From contig CAAFLE010000108.1 in the NCBI GenBank assembly GCA_900763675.1, positions 1-25,885 of the forward strand: a stretch of 25,885 bases of DNA, read 5' to 3'. Made by a program: the position numbers and the translations under genes. This document shows, in pieces, positions 8,655 to 15,416 of the stretch. A model generated the notes under the pieces. The model did not search any database. It was not told where the DNA came from and saw only the letters and a program-made list of their open reading frames with translations. Each line of letters starts with the position of its first letter. Within the stretch, counting starts at the first letter, position 1. This DNA is from an uncultured Oscillospiraceae bacterium (GTDB lineage Bacteria > Bacillota > Clostridia > Oscillospirales > Oscillospiraceae).

Positions 8655-9692
8655 TCAGAGAGCGCTCTTCGTCGGCGCGACCAAAGGCGGCGGGGGAATG
8701 ACGGGGTAAACGTCGTCGTGCGTACCGGCGGCTTCCGCGGTGTTCTGCGCGTTGTATTTTTTCTCTGTTGCATCGGCAAACTCAATGAGAGCGTCATACA
8801 CCGCCCGTTCGTCGAGATTCATTGCCGAGCGCTTGTTGTTGAGAAGATAGAGTGACGTTTCGTTCTTGATCGGGAACCCGGTCAGCGGGATCGCCACAAG
8901 AACGCCCTGCTGGACGAGAACGTTGCTCATCAGACACCGCCCGGTGAGAACGGTGACGTAATTGCACTCGGCAACGGTCCGCAGCACGAGATCGGGGCTG
9001 GGAAGCACCGCAACGCAGTGAAGCTTGCGCAGCGAGTCGCTGATGGTGGTGCCGTTCGGAACGGTGGAATAATGCGCCGGCGCGACATACGGCTCGTCGC
9101 GGAGCGTGTTGATGTCGATGAGCGTTTTCCCGGCGTATTTTTCATTGTCCGCCCGGACGCAGAGATAAAACTGGTCTCTGCCGATGGCGCGGACCTGTAC
9201 GCCGTTTTTATTCGCCTGCGCACAGAGCGTCGGCGCTTCGGTGTTCGGATCAAAAAACGCCGCGCCGATGTTTGCCCGCCCGTCGATGAGCGCCGTGAGG
9301 ACCTTCCGGCGGGGATACTGGTTAAAGACGATCGAAGCGTCCTTGAGCGTCGTTCCGGTCATGTGGGAGAGAAAAGGAGAGAAGTATTGGCACGCGGTAA
9401 TGTCCGCGGCGAAATGGACCTTATGCACCATGCCGCTTGACGAGCGGAACACGTCCATCATGTCGTTGTACTGCTCGACAACGCGGTCGGCAAAGCGCTG
9501 GAGATATTCGCCGTCCGGCGTGAGCGTCACGCCGCTGGAGGTGCGCTCATAGATTTGGATGCCAAGCTCCTCCTCCATAGACTTCACGATGGCGGAAAGC
9601 GTTGTCTGTCCGATAAACAGACGTTTGGATGCAGCGGAAATCGAACGGCAGTTGGTGATCTCGCGAAGATAGACCAAATACTCGATTTTCAC
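8655..9692 (-). CDS. LysR family transcriptional regulator
   Basis: The protein has 345 residues. The N-terminal winged helix-turn-helix (about 1-60) has the family hallmark: SISAASKRLFIGQTTLSAIV followed by ELGIQIYERTSSGVTLTPDG. A periplasmic-binding-like effector domain follows (about 90-300). It is longer than most family members (about 300 residues) and ends in a proline-rich tail (PVIPPPPLVAP). The start is GTG at 9692, with AAGGGG about 9 bases ahead; the ATG at 9700 is out of frame and stops after three codons. It is not divergent from a target gene but lies downstream of the enoate reductase on the same strand and converges on the molybdoenzyme operon. I infer that it controls one or more catabolic operons in response to a pathway metabolite. 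It probably controls itself as well, through the dyad at 9777-9794. Confidence 0.93.
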   Translation of the reverse strand: MKIEYLVYLREITNCRSISAASKRLFIGQTTLSAIVKSMEEELGIQIYERTSSGVTLTPDGEYLQRFADRVVEQYNDMMDVFRSSSGMVHKVHFAADITACQYFSPFLSHMTGTTLKDASIVFNQYPRRKVLTALIDGRANIGAAFFDPNTEAPTLCAQANKNGVQVRAIGRDQFYLCVRADNEKYAGKTLIDINTLRDEPYVAPAHYSTVPNGTTISDSLRKLHCVAVLPSPDLVLRTVAECNYVTVLTGRCLMSNVLVQQGVLVAIPLTGFPIKNETSLYLLNNKRSAMNLDERAVYDALIEFADATEKKYNAQNTAEAAGTHDDVYPVIPPPPLVAPTKSAL

Positions 9693-9746
9693 TCCGACAT
9701 TCCCCTTCCTGACAGAATACTATAAATTTTATCTAACAACTGTATT

Positions 9747-9775
9747 ACTATACAATAAATCTCCTCTTTTTTCAA
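9747..9775 (-). promoter_or_regulatory. lysR promoter
   Basis: On the minus strand, TTGAAA (9770-9775) and TATAGT (9747-9752) are separated by exactly 17 bases, 55 bases upstream of the GTG start. It is a strong match to the vegetative consensus. Confidence 0.75.
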
Positions 9776-9776
9776 C

Positions 9777-9794
9777 TATTCTTAGATAAGAATA
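9777..9794. promoter_or_regulatory. Candidate LysR operator (18-bp dyad)
   Basis: TATTCTTAGATAAGAATA is a perfect inverted repeat (8-bp arms, 2-base centre) that ends one base upstream of the -35 of the lysR promoter. A similar sequence, TTTTATCTAACAA (9727-9739), lies just downstream of the -10. Two sites bracketing a promoter suit autoregulation by a LysR protein. The regulator-site pairing is inferred. Confidence 0.5.
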
Positions 9795-9828
9795 ACCCCT
9801 CCGCCGCATTTGCGGCGGAGGGGTTATT
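9791..9828 (-). terminator. Terminator after the enoate reductase gene
   Basis: A perfect 18-bp inverted repeat (9791-9808 and 9811-9828; core CCCCTCCGCCGC) with a very short loop stands 16 bases past the stop codon at 9844. On the minus strand it is followed by the T-rich TTCTTATCT. It overlaps the lysR operator dyad by four bases. Confidence 0.8.
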
Positions 9829-9843
9829 GGTTGGATGAAAATT

Positions 9844-11787
9844 TCAGATGTCCAGCGCGGCGTGGTAGCCCTCGTAGACGGCGTGGGTAATGTCGGAAGC
9901 GCGGACGCAGTCGCCGATCTGGCGGACGAACGGCGCGGCGCCGAGCAGCGCGTCGGCGCTCTCACGGCGGGCGACCTGACCGAGCGCAAGAAGGACGCTG
10001 TCGCAGGAAACGCTGCATTCCTTTCCGCCGGCGTCGGTGAAGCGGACGGAGCCTTCCGTGATCTCCTGCGCGGCGCACGCCGTGTGGACACAGACGCCCT
10101 GCTTTTCGATCTCACGGAGAAGGGCGGGGCGGTGCCGGACGTTGGCGTCCTTGGCAAGCTCGGCGCTGCGGGAGATGAGATGCACCGTTTTCCCCTCACG
10201 GGCAAGGTGGATCGCCGCCTCGCAGCCGGTAAGACCTGCGCCGACGACCGCGACGGTACTGCCCGGCTCGCCGCCGTGCAGGTAGTAATCCGTGACCTGC
10301 CGGGCGTACTCCGCGCCGGGGAGCGTGCAGACTCTCGGCTCGCTGCCGACAGCGATGATGACCGCGTCAAACGCCTCGCTCTCGGCATATTCCGGCGTGA
10401 CGGTCGTGTTCAGCCGGATTTCTACGCCCTCGGCGCGGCACTCGCGCTCGAGATTCTGGCTGATGAGGTACATTTCCTGCTTGAACGGCACGCGCTCCTC
10501 GCAGAGGAGGATGCCGCCGAGCCGGCCGGACTTTTCGCAGAGGACGACGCTGTGACCGCGGCGTGCCGCCGTAACGGCGGCTTCCATACCGGCGATGCCG
10601 CCACCCGCGACGAGAACGCGGCGCTTTTTGGCGGCGGGAATGATTTCCATGCCCTCGGTTTCGTGTCCGATCAGCGGGTTGATCGCGCAGCGGCGCGTCG
10701 TGGTGCTCACGCGCTCGGACATACATACGAAGCAGCGCATACAATGGTGGATGTCCTCGGGACGGTTCGCCATGACCTTGTTCGGGAGGAACGGGTCGGC
10801 AAGCAGCTCGCGGCCCATTTCGATCACGTCCGCCTTGCCGTCGGCAAGAATTTCCTCCATCATGGCGGGATCGTTGATCGCCCCGAGCGTGGCGACCGGC
10901 ACGCGGACGTGCTGCTTCACCGCGGCGGCAAGCGGAACGTTTACGCCGTGCGGGTCAAACATGGACGGGTGCGTGATGTGGAAGCCGAAGCGGTGCGACC
11001 CGGCGGAAACATGGATGAGATCGACCTTGCTTTCAATGACCTCGGCGATACGGCACGCCTCGTCCACGTTGTAGCCGCCCTCGATGCCCTCGCGGCCGCT
11101 GATGCGGATCTCAATGGGGAAGCCGGGACTGACGGCTTCCCGGATGGCGGAAAGCACCATCATCGGGAACCGGCAGCGGTTTTCGACGCTGCCGCCGAAC
11201 TCGTCGGTGCGCTTGTTGAAGTATTCGGAGAAGAACTGGTTGAGAAGCCAGCCGTGACCGCCGTGAACGGTGAGCATTCCGAACCCGGCGCGTTTGGCGA
11301 GCTTGGCGGTCTCGGCATAGCTCTTGGCGATGGATTCCATCTGTACAACCGTGAGACCCTTGACGGGGACGCCGTCGTAGCGGATGCAGTCGATGGGACC
11401 GTACTGCGTCATGGCGTCGAGCTTCGCCTTGTCGGTCATATACGCGCCGGCAAACTGCCCGCCGTGGGAGAGCAGCATACTCGGCACCGCGCCGTGGCGC
11501 GAGATGGCGTCGGACGTATACTTGAAGCTCGCAAGAGAGCCAATCGTCGTGAGATTGAGAGAGAATGCCTGCGCCTCGTTCGTTTCCGGATGGATCTTCA
11601 CGGGACTCATGGTGACGGCGGCGGCGCCGCCCTTTGCCTTCAGCTCATAGTAGGCAACGCTCTTGGGACCGACGGTCAGGTCGGGAGTCATGTCGGTCGC
11701 GCTCGTGGGAGCGGCGAACATACGGTTGCGGAACGTCGTCGTGCCGAGCGTGATCGGGCTTGTCAGGATGGGATACATTCTTTCCAT
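9844..11787 (-). CDS. NADH:flavin oxidoreductase / 2-enoate reductase (Old Yellow Enzyme family, Fe-S)
   Basis: This 647-residue enzyme has the three-part layout of 2-enoate reductase, 2,4-dienoyl-CoA reductase, BaiCD and trimethylamine dehydrogenase. The FMN barrel (about 1-345) has the His pair in VHGGHGW (174-180) and the NKRTDEFGG signature (191-199). The [4Fe-4S] ligands are C349-x2-C352-x2-C355-x11-C367. The C-terminal dinucleotide domains carry GGGIAG (395-400) and GAGLTG (516-521). The Cys spacing is CX2CX2C, as in trimethylamine dehydrogenase, rather than the CX2CX3C of dienoyl-CoA reductase. Its likely role is NAD(P)H-dependent reduction of an activated C=C bond next to a carbonyl or carboxylate; demethylation is less likely in this setting. 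GGAGGT (11797-11802) precedes the ATG. It follows the TRAP genes on the same strand, separated by a hairpin. The substrate is unknown. Confidence 0.9.
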   Translation of the reverse strand: MERMYPILTSPITLGTTTFRNRMFAAPTSATDMTPDLTVGPKSVAYYELKAKGGAAAVTMSPVKIHPETNEAQAFSLNLTTIGSLASFKYTSDAISRHGAVPSMLLSHGGQFAGAYMTDKAKLDAMTQYGPIDCIRYDGVPVKGLTVVQMESIAKSYAETAKLAKRAGFGMLTVHGGHGWLLNQFFSEYFNKRTDEFGGSVENRCRFPMMVLSAIREAVSPGFPIEIRISGREGIEGGYNVDEACRIAEVIESKVDLIHVSAGSHRFGFHITHPSMFDPHGVNVPLAAAVKQHVRVPVATLGAINDPAMMEEILADGKADVIEMGRELLADPFLPNKVMANRPEDIHHCMRCFVCMSERVSTTTRRCAINPLIGHETEGMEIIPAAKKRRVLVAGGGIAGMEAAVTAARRGHSVVLCEKSGRLGGILLCEERVPFKQEMYLISQNLERECRAEGVEIRLNTTVTPEYAESEAFDAVIIAVGSEPRVCTLPGAEYARQVTDYYLHGGEPGSTVAVVGAGLTGCEAAIHLAREGKTVHLISRSAELAKDANVRHRPALLREIEKQGVCVHTACAAQEITEGSVRFTDAGGKECSVSCDSVLLALGQVARRESADALLGAAPFVRQIGDCVRASDITHAVYEGYHAALDI

Positions 11788-11820
11788 GCGAGGTTTACCT
11801 CCGAAAAAGAGTGGTAGAAA

Positions 11821-11853
11821 CAGTCAATGCCGCCTTCCGGACGGCATTGACTG
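11821..11853 (-). terminator. Hairpin between dctM and the enoate reductase gene
   Basis: CAGTCAATGCCG (11821-11832) pairs perfectly with CGGCATTGACTG (11842-11853) across a 9-base loop, directly after the dctM stop codon. On the minus strand only TTTCT follows. It could partially terminate the TRAP transcript and set a lower level for the reductase gene. Confidence 0.6.
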
Positions 11854-11861
11854 CAATTGGA

Positions 11862-13133
11862 TTACATACCGAGCGCGGTCGGCAGCCACAGGGAAATGGC
11901 GGGGATGTACGTTACGAGCAGCGCCATAATGAGCAGCAGTATCGTGTATGGCAAGGTGGCTTTTACCACCTCTCCGAACGACTTTTTGGCGATGGACATC
12001 GTGACGAACAGGTTCGTGCCGAACGGCGGCGTCAGGAAGCCGATCTGCGCCATCATAACGCAGATGATGCCGAAATGGACGAGGTCGATATTGTAGTACA
12101 TCAGGCTCGGCAGCAAAATCGGGCAGATGACAACGACCAGCGACTGCAGACCGACGAACATACCGGCGATGAGCAGGAAAATGATGATGGCGAGCAGGAA
12201 CAGCTCCCTGGAGGAAATATTCGCGATGATCCACGCGGAGAGGATGTTCGGCAGGTTGACGTAGGTGATAAGCCACGTGAGAACACCGCTTGCTGCCATC
12301 ATCAGCGTCGCGGTGCTGGCGAGAACGAGACCGTGGAACACGTCCTTGAAGAGATCCTTGAGCTTCAGCGAGCGGTAAACGAACAGCTCGATGAGAATGA
12401 CGTACAGCGTGGAGATCGCGGCGGACTCGGTCGGGGTCGCCCAGCCGGCATAGATCGAGCCGAGAACAATCACAGGGAAGAGGATCGCGGGGATCGCCTT
12501 GATCATCGTGCGGATCGCCTGCTTGAAGGGAATATGAACCGGCTGACCCATGCCCTTGCGGCGGCACTCGATGACGGAGTAGACCGCCCAGAGAACGCTC
12601 AACGCGATGCCGGGAACAAAGCCGGCGGTGAACAGCTTGCCGACGGAGCAGCCGAGAGCCACGCCGAACACGACCATCGGGGTGCTTGGCGGGATCAGCA
12701 CGCCGAGCGTGCCGCCCGCGCCGATAACGCCGACTGCGGTCCGCTCGGAATAGCCGCCGTTGACGAGACCGGGGATCATAACGCCGCCGATGGCGACGAC
12801 CGTGGCGACGGCGGAGCCGCTGATGGCGGCGAAGAATGCGCACGCGGCGATCGCCGCGACGACCGGTCCGCCGCTGAACCAGCCGAACAGGATGTTCATA
12901 ACGTCAATGAGGTACTGCGATGTTTTGCCGCGGGAGGCAAGCGAGCCGGCGACGACGAACAGCGGAATCGCGAGAAGCACGAAGCTCGAAAGCGTGGCGT
13001 TCATCTGCTGGATGACGATCAGCAGCGGCGTCGTGGTGTACATGGCGATACCGGCGGTAGCCGCCATGAGGATCATGTAGACGATCGGCACGCCGATGAG
13101 AAGCAGCAGGAAGAAAAGAAGAATAACGATCAT
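11862..13133 (-). CDS. dctM: TRAP transporter large permease subunit
   Basis: This 423-residue integral membrane protein of the DctM family begins with a hydrophobic helix (MIVILLFFLLLLIGVP). It has about a dozen hydrophobic segments and family segments such as AAISGSAVATVVAIGGVMIPGL and IPPSTPMVVFG. It forms the ion-coupled translocation channel of a TRAP carrier with DctQ and uses Na+ or H+ gradients rather than ATP. The start ATG overlaps the dctQ stop codon by four bases (ATGA), showing translational coupling, and GGAGGAG lies 9 bases before it. TRAP systems mostly carry carboxylates, sialic acid, aromatic acids or related organic anions; which one applies here is not evident. Confidence 0.95.
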   Translation of the reverse strand: MIVILLFFLLLLIGVPIVYMILMAATAGIAMYTTTPLLIVIQQMNATLSSFVLLAIPLFVVAGSLASRGKTSQYLIDVMNILFGWFSGGPVVAAIAACAFFAAISGSAVATVVAIGGVMIPGLVNGGYSERTAVGVIGAGGTLGVLIPPSTPMVVFGVALGCSVGKLFTAGFVPGIALSVLWAVYSVIECRRKGMGQPVHIPFKQAIRTMIKAIPAILFPVIVLGSIYAGWATPTESAAISTLYVILIELFVYRSLKLKDLFKDVFHGLVLASTATLMMAASGVLTWLITYVNLPNILSAWIIANISSRELFLLAIIIFLLIAGMFVGLQSLVVVICPILLPSLMYYNIDLVHFGIICVMMAQIGFLTPPFGTNLFVTMSIAKKSFGEVVKATLPYTILLLIMALLVTYIPAISLWLPTALGM

Positions 13134-13651
13134 TCTTTAAACTCCTCCTTTTCCTCTTCATCGACAAGTCCGCGCAGCTTGCGTACATCAAAAACGGCGC
13201 GGAAGAACGAGCGCACCGCCATGCCGATGAACGACAGCGGGAAGAAGATGTATGCCTGCCAGACCTTGAACGGCAGATTCACGTAGGAAGTGCCGAAATT
13301 GTACATATTGATGGTGGATTTCGCGGCATAGTAGGTGATGAAAAGGAAGAAGAAGCCGCAGAGCAGGTCAGTGATCAGATTGAGAGTATCGGCTTTCTTT
13401 CCCTTGAGAGCGACGAGCAGCGCGTTCATGCGCGGATGCTCGTCCTGCGTGACGGCAACGCTGCCGGCGATCATGGTAATGGCGATGAAGATCATCACGG
13501 AAAGCTCGGTGAGCCAGGGCAGCGACTGCCCGGTGATCTTACGCCCGACAACATCGTAAACGATGCACACGACCAGCAGAAGGAAGAGAATGCCGCAGAA
13601 AATCTCCTCGACCTTCGTCAGGACGCGATAGGCTTTTTTCAGAAATGACAT
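13130..13651 (-). CDS. dctQ: TRAP transporter small permease subunit
   Basis: This 173-residue DctQ-family protein has four hydrophobic segments (about 16-34, 47-66, 87-107 and 127-147) and a charged C-terminal tail rich in Glu and Lys. The middle helices contain the family-typical RKITGQSLPWLTELSVMIF and the conserved DEHPRMN loop. It is the small membrane partner of DctM, which overlaps its stop codon. A hairpin (13696-13728) separates it from the upstream binding-protein gene. Confidence 0.93.
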   Translation of the reverse strand: MSFLKKAYRVLTKVEEIFCGILFLLLVVCIVYDVVGRKITGQSLPWLTELSVMIFIAITMIAGSVAVTQDEHPRMNALLVALKGKKADTLNLITDLLCGFFFLFITYYAAKSTINMYNFGTSYVNLPFKVWQAYIFFPLSFIGMAVRSFFRAVFDVRKLRGLVDEEEKEEFKE

Positions 13652-13695
13652 TAAAATCCCTCGCTAACTAACGATTTCCGGTGTTACAACGGTTT

Positions 13696-13728
13696 GCGCC
13701 CGGCCGGCCGGAACGGCCGACCGGGCGC
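13696..13728 (-). other. Intercistronic hairpin between dctP and dctQ
   Basis: GCGCCCGG (13696-13703) pairs with CCGGGCGC (13721-13728), and CGGCCG (13705-13710) with CGGCCG (13714-13719). There is one C-A mismatch and a GAA loop. The stem is very stable and has no T-tract. Such hairpins after binding-protein genes usually protect the 5' part of the message, so dctP would be made in excess over the permease genes. Confidence 0.6.
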
Positions 13729-13754
13729 GGCGGTTTCAGTGAAAGGGTCAGAGC

Positions 13755-14816
13755 TTAGAAACGATCGGACTCGACGGTGTTCTCGTTGATGTAGTTGATG
13801 AACCACGCTTCGAGATCGCTGTCGATGTACTGGTAATCCTTGTACATCCATTCCACGGCGTCGATCCAGACCTGCTTCTGCTCCGGGGTCAGGTGCGTCA
13901 CGGTGACGCCCATATCGTTGACCGCAGTCTGCTCCATGTTGGCGCGGTCGGCGTAGTAGGTCTCGACCGCCTGCTCGGCGACGAGACGGTAGCCGTCGGA
14001 AAACGCCTGCTGCTGCTCGGGACTGAGGCTGTTCCAGAGGCTGGCACGCATCATGCCGGGGGAGCAGTGGAAGCCGTGATAGGTATCCACAAAGTACTTG
14101 CACTGTTCAAAGAACTTCTGGTCAACGGCGCCGCCGAGATCAACGCAGAGACCGTCGATAACGCCCTGCTGCAGACCGGTGTAGACTTCGTTGAACGCCA
14201 TGGTCGTCGTGCCGACGCCCCAGGAGGCGAACATATCGGCGTAGGTGTGACCGCCCATAATGCGCAGCTTCATGCCGGCGAGATCCTCGGGCAGCGTGAC
14301 GGGCTTGTTCGTGGCGATGCCGCGGGTGAACATGGAGGCGATGCCGACGTACACGGCGCCGCTCTGGCTGGCAAGCTCGGAGAACTTGTTGCGGAACTCA
14401 TCCTGCGCAACGACGTTCCAGAACGTTTCGGCGTTCTTGAAAACGAACGGCAGCGTGAAGCACTCAAACTCGGGAATGGTGTTTGCGAGCGTGCCGGTGG
14501 AGACGTTCGCCATGTCGATCGTGCCGCTGAGGATGCCTTCCCACATGGCGGCCTCGTTGCCGAGCTGGCTGTTCGGGCAAAGCTCAACGATGACGGCGCC
14601 GTTGGTGGCTTCCTTCACGTGGTCGGCGACGACCTGCGCGTTGATGTACGCCTGGTTCGCGGTGGAAACGGAAAGACCCCACTTAATGGTGATGGGCTTT
14701 TCCGGCGTCGGATACTCGGGCGTCTTGGTGCTGCCGGAAGAACCGCAGCCGGCGAGCGCCAGCAGGAGAACCGCCGCGAGAAGCAGGGCTACGCGTTTGA
14801 CGGTTTTTTTGCTCAT
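13755..14816 (-). CDS. dctP: TRAP transporter substrate-binding lipoprotein
   Basis: This 353-residue DctP-family solute receptor has a lipoprotein signal with lipobox LAGC; Cys24 is the predicted lipidated residue, anchoring it outside the cell membrane. The mature protein has the usual two-lobed layout. Arg185 in AGMKLRIMGG matches the conserved Arg that binds the carboxylate of the ligand, and GLQQGVIDG follows. The substrate is therefore probably an organic acid, but its identity cannot be read. GGGGG about 10 bases ahead of the ATG serves as ribosome binding site. It is first gene of dctPQM, transcribed away from the tautomerase operon. Confidence 0.94.
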   Translation of the reverse strand: MSKKTVKRVALLLAAVLLLALAGCGSSGSTKTPEYPTPEKPITIKWGLSVSTANQAYINAQVVADHVKEATNGAVIVELCPNSQLGNEAAMWEGILSGTIDMANVSTGTLANTIPEFECFTLPFVFKNAETFWNVVAQDEFRNKFSELASQSGAVYVGIASMFTRGIATNKPVTLPEDLAGMKLRIMGGHTYADMFASWGVGTTTMAFNEVYTGLQQGVIDGLCVDLGGAVDQKFFEQCKYFVDTYHGFHCSPGMMRASLWNSLSPEQQQAFSDGYRLVAEQAVETYYADRANMEQTAVNDMGVTVTHLTPEQKQVWIDAVEWMYKDYQYIDSDLEAWFINYINENTVESDRF

Positions 14817-14887
14817 TTGTCAAAATCCCCCTATAAAAATTTTTTGTTTTTTACAGACTGTGACAGGTTTCGCAAAGTTACCTATTT

Positions 14888-14915
14888 TATATATCATCGT
14901 CCGTTTTATGTCCAA
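14888..14915 (-). promoter_or_regulatory. Candidate promoter of the TRAP operon
   Basis: On the minus strand TTGGAC (14910-14915) is followed by an AT-rich TATATAAAAT stretch. A -10 hexamer at 14886-14893 gives a spacer of 16-18 bases. The start codon is about 70 bases further on. Confidence 0.5.
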
Positions 14916-14951
14916 TGCAAAAAATTGATTGCTCGTACCAGAAAAAACGAT

Positions 14952-14980
14952 TTGACGTAGTAACCGTCAAGAAATATAGT
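14952..14980 (+). promoter_or_regulatory. Promoter of the tautomerase operon with overlapping dyad
   Basis: TTGACG (14952-14957), a 17-base spacer and TATAGT (14975-14980) form a near-consensus promoter. The -35 is also the left arm of a perfect inverted repeat, TTGACG-N7-CGTCAA (14952-14970), which lies between the -35 and -10. A protein bound there would block RNA polymerase, so a repressor operator is the natural reading. The regulator is not identified. Confidence 0.65.
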
Positions 14981-15014
14981 TTGTGTTGTATAAATCAATC
15001 GATGGGAGGACGTC

Positions 15015-15383
15015 ATGCCGGTCATAACGCTAACCGTATTTGAACCGCATCCGGAGGAAACGGTGCAGAAGCTGCTGCGTGCCGCAGCGGAGGAGCTTGC
15101 CGCGGCGTTTGAGCATCCGATGGCGAGCATCACGTGCCGCGCTCTCGACTGCGCCGGGGAGTATCATTTCTTCGGAGCGGAGCGGGATAAGCCGTCGCTC
15201 CTTTTGGAGATCGCCTGCTTTCCGGGGCGCAGCCGCGCCGCGAAGGAGGCGGTGTACGATGCTTTCGCCCGCCGCGCCGGAGAGATCGTGGGCAGGGAGG
15301 TACATCTTCTGACGATCTTCGAGGAGCCGCCGCGGGAAAACTGGGTGCTGTCCATCGACCGTCCGCCCAAAGCCAGCGAATGA
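15015..15383 (+). CDS. Tautomerase superfamily protein
   Basis: This is a 122-residue protein. After removal of Met the chain begins with Pro (MPVITLTVF), the catalytic N-terminal proline of the 4-oxalocrotonate tautomerase superfamily. The C-terminal PPRENWVLSIDRPP matches the conserved P.ENW segment of the longer (about 120-140 residue) members, which include the MSAD and CaaD relatives. Such enzymes do keto-enol tautomerisation, decarboxylation or hydration of unsaturated oxo-acids. GGGAGGA (15004-15010) precedes the ATG. It starts a two-gene operon with the dehydrogenase 33 bases downstream and is divergent from the TRAP operon. This suggests it isomerises an unsaturated or enolised acid in the same pathway. 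The specific reaction is unknown. Confidence 0.78.
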   Translation: MPVITLTVFEPHPEETVQKLLRAAAEELAAAFEHPMASITCRALDCAGEYHFFGAERDKPSLLLEIACFPGRSRAAKEAVYDAFARRAGEIVGREVHLLTIFEEPPRENWVLSIDRPPKASE

Positions 15384-15416
15384 GTTTATTATTATTTTTC
15401 AAAAGGAGAATATGCC

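Noticed and set aside
9689..9700. Three-codon reading frame (ATG TCG GAG TGA) overlapping the lysR start
   Set aside because: It could couple translation, but it is too short and its start position too close to the same ribosome binding site to claim a leader peptide.
9835..11817. 660-codon plus-strand frame opposite the enoate reductase, and similar frames at 11760-13286 and 13893-14960
   Set aside because: These are shadows of the well-supported reductase and TRAP genes. They have no domain, no ribosome binding site and biased composition.
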